The position numbers were made by a program, and so were the translations under genes. Positions 61,773 through 64,000 of a stretch of 64,000 bases of DNA are shown piece after piece. Origin of the DNA: Alphaproteobacteria bacterium (GTDB taxonomy: Bacteria > Pseudomonadota > Alphaproteobacteria > UBA8366); assembly GCA_028281325.1 (NCBI GenBank), contig JANQKC010000028.1, forward strand, positions 62,001-126,000. Reading direction: 5' to 3'. Below the pieces are notes generated by a model, which ran no database searches, had not been told where the DNA came from, and saw nothing but the letters and a program-made list of their open reading frames with translations. The first letter of the stretch is position 1. Each line of letters starts with the position of its first letter.

Positions 61773-62600
61773 TCAGCCGCCGGATTTCTGTTCGAGCGCG
61801 TCCTGAAGATAGGAGTAGTGGACCTGCCGGCCGATGCCCCGCCGGAACCCTTCCAGGCGCAAGACCTGCTCCGGCGCGACGTTGCACAGGCTGACATCGG
61901 CCCCGAATTCCCGGATCAACTGAACATGCTGGTCGGGGAAGCGGAACGGGTCCGGTTCGATGACGATATGCGGATACCAGCGCTGTTTCGGCAAAGCCTG
62001 ATAGTCCGCCGGCGATTGGTCAGCCAGCATATCGAGTTCGCTCTGCTCGACGATGACGTGGTCACAGCCGAGTTCCATCATCTCCTCGACCACCGACCCC
62101 ATATAGTCCAGCGTGATCGGCTCGGTCGGCTCCTTCCGTCCGAATTCGTAGACGACCTCGAAGCCGGCTTTCTGGAAACGATCGATCTCGCGGCGGCGTT
62201 CGTCCGGCAGCAATTCCAGGTAGTTCTCGGAAATCTCCAACGATGTGGCGTCTATATGCTTGAGATGAGTGATCAACTCGTCGACGGCGTTCTGATGGTA
62301 GGCGGTCTCGAACAGGATACCGCCGCAGAACGGCTTCACGTCGTAGTCGCGGTAGAGCGCCGTGATCTTCTTGATCAATTCCGGCGGATACATCAGCCCG
62401 TTGATCGCAAAGATCTTGGCGTAATCGATGAACTCGCATCCGTATTCCAAGAGGTCCCGCAGTCCGCTCGGCCCGGTCCAGCCGAAATCGGTCGGCCCCA
62501 TGTCGATCATGACGGTCAGCCCGGTCTTGCGCGGCTTGCCGGGCCGCGACGGGGCCGCCAGCCGTTCGTATTCGGGAATGCTCCGGTCGGTGATTTTCAT
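61773..62600 (-). CDS. Divergent phosphosulfolactate synthase (ComA) family protein
   Basis: The 275-residue TIM-barrel-like protein resembles ComA, which adds sulfite to phosphoenolpyruvate. Conserved-looking parts are GLTVMIDMG, EFIDYAKIFAINGLM, PFCGGILFE, SLEISENYLELL, YEFGRKEP, IVIEP and LEGFRRGIG. Compared with archaeal ComA as I remember it, several signature residues differ: DKG is DMG, the FGWGTS loop is FAINGL, SDG is SEN, and the GRESG loop is missing. It is probably a subfamily with another substrate. It sits between the Cys-nucleophile hydrolase and the Ldh gene in one minus-strand operon. Confidence 0.82.
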   Translation of the reverse strand: MKITDRSIPEYERLAAPSRPGKPRKTGLTVMIDMGPTDFGWTGPSGLRDLLEYGCEFIDYAKIFAINGLMYPPELIKKITALYRDYDVKPFCGGILFETAYHQNAVDELITHLKHIDATSLEISENYLELLPDERRREIDRFQKAGFEVVYEFGRKEPTEPITLDYMGSVVEEMMELGCDHVIVEQSELDMLADQSPADYQALPKQRWYPHIVIEPDPFRFPDQHVQLIREFGADVSLCNVAPEQVLRLEGFRRGIGRQVHYSYLQDALEQKSGG

Positions 62601-62729
62601 ACCGCTCTCTTTGTGATGTCGTTGATAAGATGTCGTCGATGGATCATGGAAACCGCGCGCGGCGGTACCGGCGCAGTATACCCGACCCGATCACGGAGGC
62701 CGAATGCCGCTCTAGCGGGCCGGCGGCCG

Positions 62730-63479
62730 TCACCGTACGGCGCAATGCGTCTGGATGAAGGCGCGCACGCGGTCGATCGTGCGTTCTTTCAGCTCGGGCG
62801 GGGACTTCCACGGAAAGACCGTGATCTCGGCGTTCGGCGCCAGCGAGGCCACGTCGATCGATGTCTGGAGCGGATGCGCGGGAATGTCGTCCGGCAGGAC
62901 GAGGATCGGCGTCGCGCAGGTGCGGATAACGTCGCGCGGCACGCTGTACAGAAAGTCCGGGTTCACGCGATAGAGGTTGTGCAGATACGCGTCGACCGCG
63001 TCCTGGTCCAGGTCGGGCCGCCGGCCCAACAACTCGGGCCCCCACGTATCCCTGCCGGACCGATACATGACGTCGGGATCGTCCGGCCAATGCCCCACCG
63101 TCTGGCAGAAGACCGCGGCGACGACCCGCTCGGGCGCGCGCTCGATCAGCTTGCCGGCGAAACAGCCGCCGATGCAGTAGCCCATGAATGCGAACTCGCG
63201 GATGCCCAGGTGATCCATCAGCCCAAGCTGATCGTCCGCGAAACCGCCCCACGGATCGTCGACAGCCAACGGCCCCGTACTCTCGCCGCCGTTGGCGTTA
63301 CGCTGATCCATCGTGATGCAGCGGAAGTCGTCCTTGAATTCGTCCATCGCGTTGATGACCGCGGACGGCCAATTGCTCATGCGGGAGTTGAGGCCGCCGC
63401 CCGGGATGACCAGCAACGGAAAGCCGGTCCCGACCTCCTCATAGCTGATACGGACGTCGCCCTTCTCGTAGACCGGCAT
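62730..63479 (-). CDS. Alpha/beta-hydrolase-fold protein with Cys at the nucleophile position
   Basis: The 249-residue protein has the alpha/beta-hydrolase layout (PLLVIPGGGLNSRMSNW, MDQRNANGGES), but the nucleophile elbow is GYCIGG, with C102 where Ser is usual. An Asp in VLPDDIPAHP may be the acid. The usual GH motif near the C-terminus is not evident (FPWKSPPELKERT), so the triad may be altered. A GGAG lies 6 nt before the ATG. It is the first gene of the operon with the ComA-like and Ldh-family genes, 129 bp upstream of the former. Confidence 0.85.
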   Translation of the reverse strand: MPVYEKGDVRISYEEVGTGFPLLVIPGGGLNSRMSNWPSAVINAMDEFKDDFRCITMDQRNANGGESTGPLAVDDPWGGFADDQLGLMDHLGIREFAFMGYCIGGCFAGKLIERAPERVVAAVFCQTVGHWPDDPDVMYRSGRDTWGPELLGRRPDLDQDAVDAYLHNLYRVNPDFLYSVPRDVIRTCATPILVLPDDIPAHPLQTSIDVASLAPNAEITVFPWKSPPELKERTIDRVRAFIQTHCAVR

Positions 63480-63812
63480 GGTTGTCTCCTTCATGCATTG
63501 CAGGTGGCACTGGTGTTGCGGCCGGCTCCGCCGCATCGAGCTTTGCCCGAACCGGGTCAGCAACACTGAATAAGGGCGTTTCCAGTCGGCGTCAAAGCAC
63601 CCCTTCGACCCGCATTTCTTCTTCGGCTCACCATCGCGAAGCGCGTTGCCGAAGAAATGCTCACTGTCGTCGGTTAATGAATGGCCCCCAACGACACACA
63701 ACGATAGGCAAGCTGATCCAGATCATTACAGTTTTGTGAAAACCATATGACAATAAAAACGTCTGGGAACCGGTGAAGCTCATACGGGACAAGAAAGGCG
63801 TCCGTTACTGTC
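63480..63812. other. 333-bp divergent regulatory gap with FNR-like half-sites
   Basis: No gene is supported here. The gap separates the hydrolase operon (minus) from the PiT-family gene (plus). CTGATCCAGATCAT (63713-63726) resembles the FNR/FixK consensus in its TGAT-N4-ATCA core, about 90 bp before the transporter ATG, but lacks both outer T/A bases. The 63720-63765 segment is A/T-rich and may hold a promoter. Confidence 0.35.
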
Positions 63813-64000
63813 ATGTTCAACATAAATAAGGTGGAGAAAGCTGCACAACTAAACCGCGACGAACTATTCCGCTTCGGCGCCGCGTTGCTGTTCATTGTCG
63901 GCATCATGCTGTTCACCATCGTCCGCGTCGGGGAAAGCGGCACACACGGGGTGTTGCTGGTGATCGCCGCCATGATCGGCGGTTACATGGCGATGAACAT
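63813..64000 (+). CDS. PiT-family inorganic anion transporter (3' partial)
   Basis: The ATG at 63813 opens a frame that runs off the window after 62 codons. It has a short hydrophilic N-terminus (MFNINKVEKAAQ), one membrane helix (GAALLFIVGIMLFTIVRV), then VLLVIAAMIGGYMAMNI. The final YMAMNI leads into the position where the PiT signature (GANDVANN) normally begins, so this is probably a phosphate transporter or a sulfate permease of the CysP type. With so little sequence, phosphate and sulfate cannot be told apart. Confidence 0.72.
   Translation, partial: MFNINKVEKAAQLNRDELFRFGAALLFIVGIMLFTIVRVGESGTHGVLLVIAAMIGGYMAMN

Noticed and set aside
63674..63973. 99-codon open frame on the minus strand at the right edge
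   Set aside because: The opposite strand encodes the start of a PiT-family transporter with membrane helices leading into the family signature.
1..64000. tRNA, rRNA, CRISPR arrays, prophage and insertion sequences
   Set aside because: I looked for conserved T-loop/acceptor patterns, regularly spaced repeats, integrases and transposases by eye and found none that I could support.

Overview
This window is high-GC DNA from a Gram-negative bacterium, most probably an alphaproteobacterium of the Rhodospirillales type. That placement is inferred from the gene content: a complete hopanoid locus (hpnC, hpnD, hpnE, shc, hpnG, hpnH, hpnA, hpnM), a PrtD/HlyD/TolC type I secretion operon, CaiB/BaiF and Ldh-family enzymes, tandem TauE/SafE permeases and an FNR/FixK-type operator. 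Genes are tightly packed, with many 1-4 bp start/stop overlaps. I saw no rRNA, tRNA, CRISPR array, prophage or intact insertion sequence. The first gene (molybdenum-cofactor nucleotidyltransferase) and the last gene (PiT-family transporter) are cut by the window edges.

Layout. 0-3.6 kb: Mo-cofactor fusion protein, BEM46-like hydrolase, exported phytase-like esterase. 3.6-8.1 kb: type I secretion operon on the minus strand (ABC exporter, adaptor, outer-membrane channel), with no recognisable substrate gene. 8.3-14 kb: CHASE2 class III nucleotide cyclase, cupin, a CaiB/enoyl-CoA hydratase operon, ankyrin protein. 14.0-14.4 kb: a small GIY-YIG nuclease gene bracketed by two inverted-repeat doublets. 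14.5-24 kb: two tandem MFS transporters, an aspartate-dehydrogenase-like protein, HD phosphohydrolase, two TauE/SafE permeases, a Rieske ferredoxin with its reductase, a Cys-rich small protein next to a perfect FNR-type box, a crotonase. 24-28.8 kb: hydantoinase/oxoprolinase A and B, MOSC and VOC proteins.

28.9-45.9 kb is an isoprenoid/hopanoid region. ispG, dxs and ispH of the MEP pathway are interleaved with squalene synthesis (hpnC, hpnD, hpnE), cyclisation (shc), side-chain addition and processing (hpnH, hpnG), an Fe(II)/2-oxoglutarate oxygenase, and the probable transport protein HpnM. Beside them, an operon of a cytidylyltransferase-like protein, a CDP-alcohol phosphatidyltransferase-like protein and HpnA, plus a second CDP-alcohol paralogue, may attach a phosphodiester-linked head group. 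Both CDP-alcohol paralogues lack the last Asp of the family motif.

45.9-64 kb has a sulfonate flavour. It holds an omega-aminotransferase, a third TauE/SafE permease, sulfoacetaldehyde acetyltransferase (xsc) divergent from an IclR regulator and a phosphotransacetylase, and a minus-strand operon of an alpha/beta hydrolase with a Cys nucleophile, a divergent ComA (phosphosulfolactate synthase) homologue and an Ldh/ComC-family dehydrogenase. Between them lie a queuosine-precursor transporter with queC, an LLM-class oxidoreductase, a gamma-glutamyltransferase, and a chemoreceptor with a separate exported sensor-like protein. The candidates most worth following up are the GIY-YIG/inverted-repeat unit, the CDP-alcohol module in the hopanoid locus, and the ComA-like operon.
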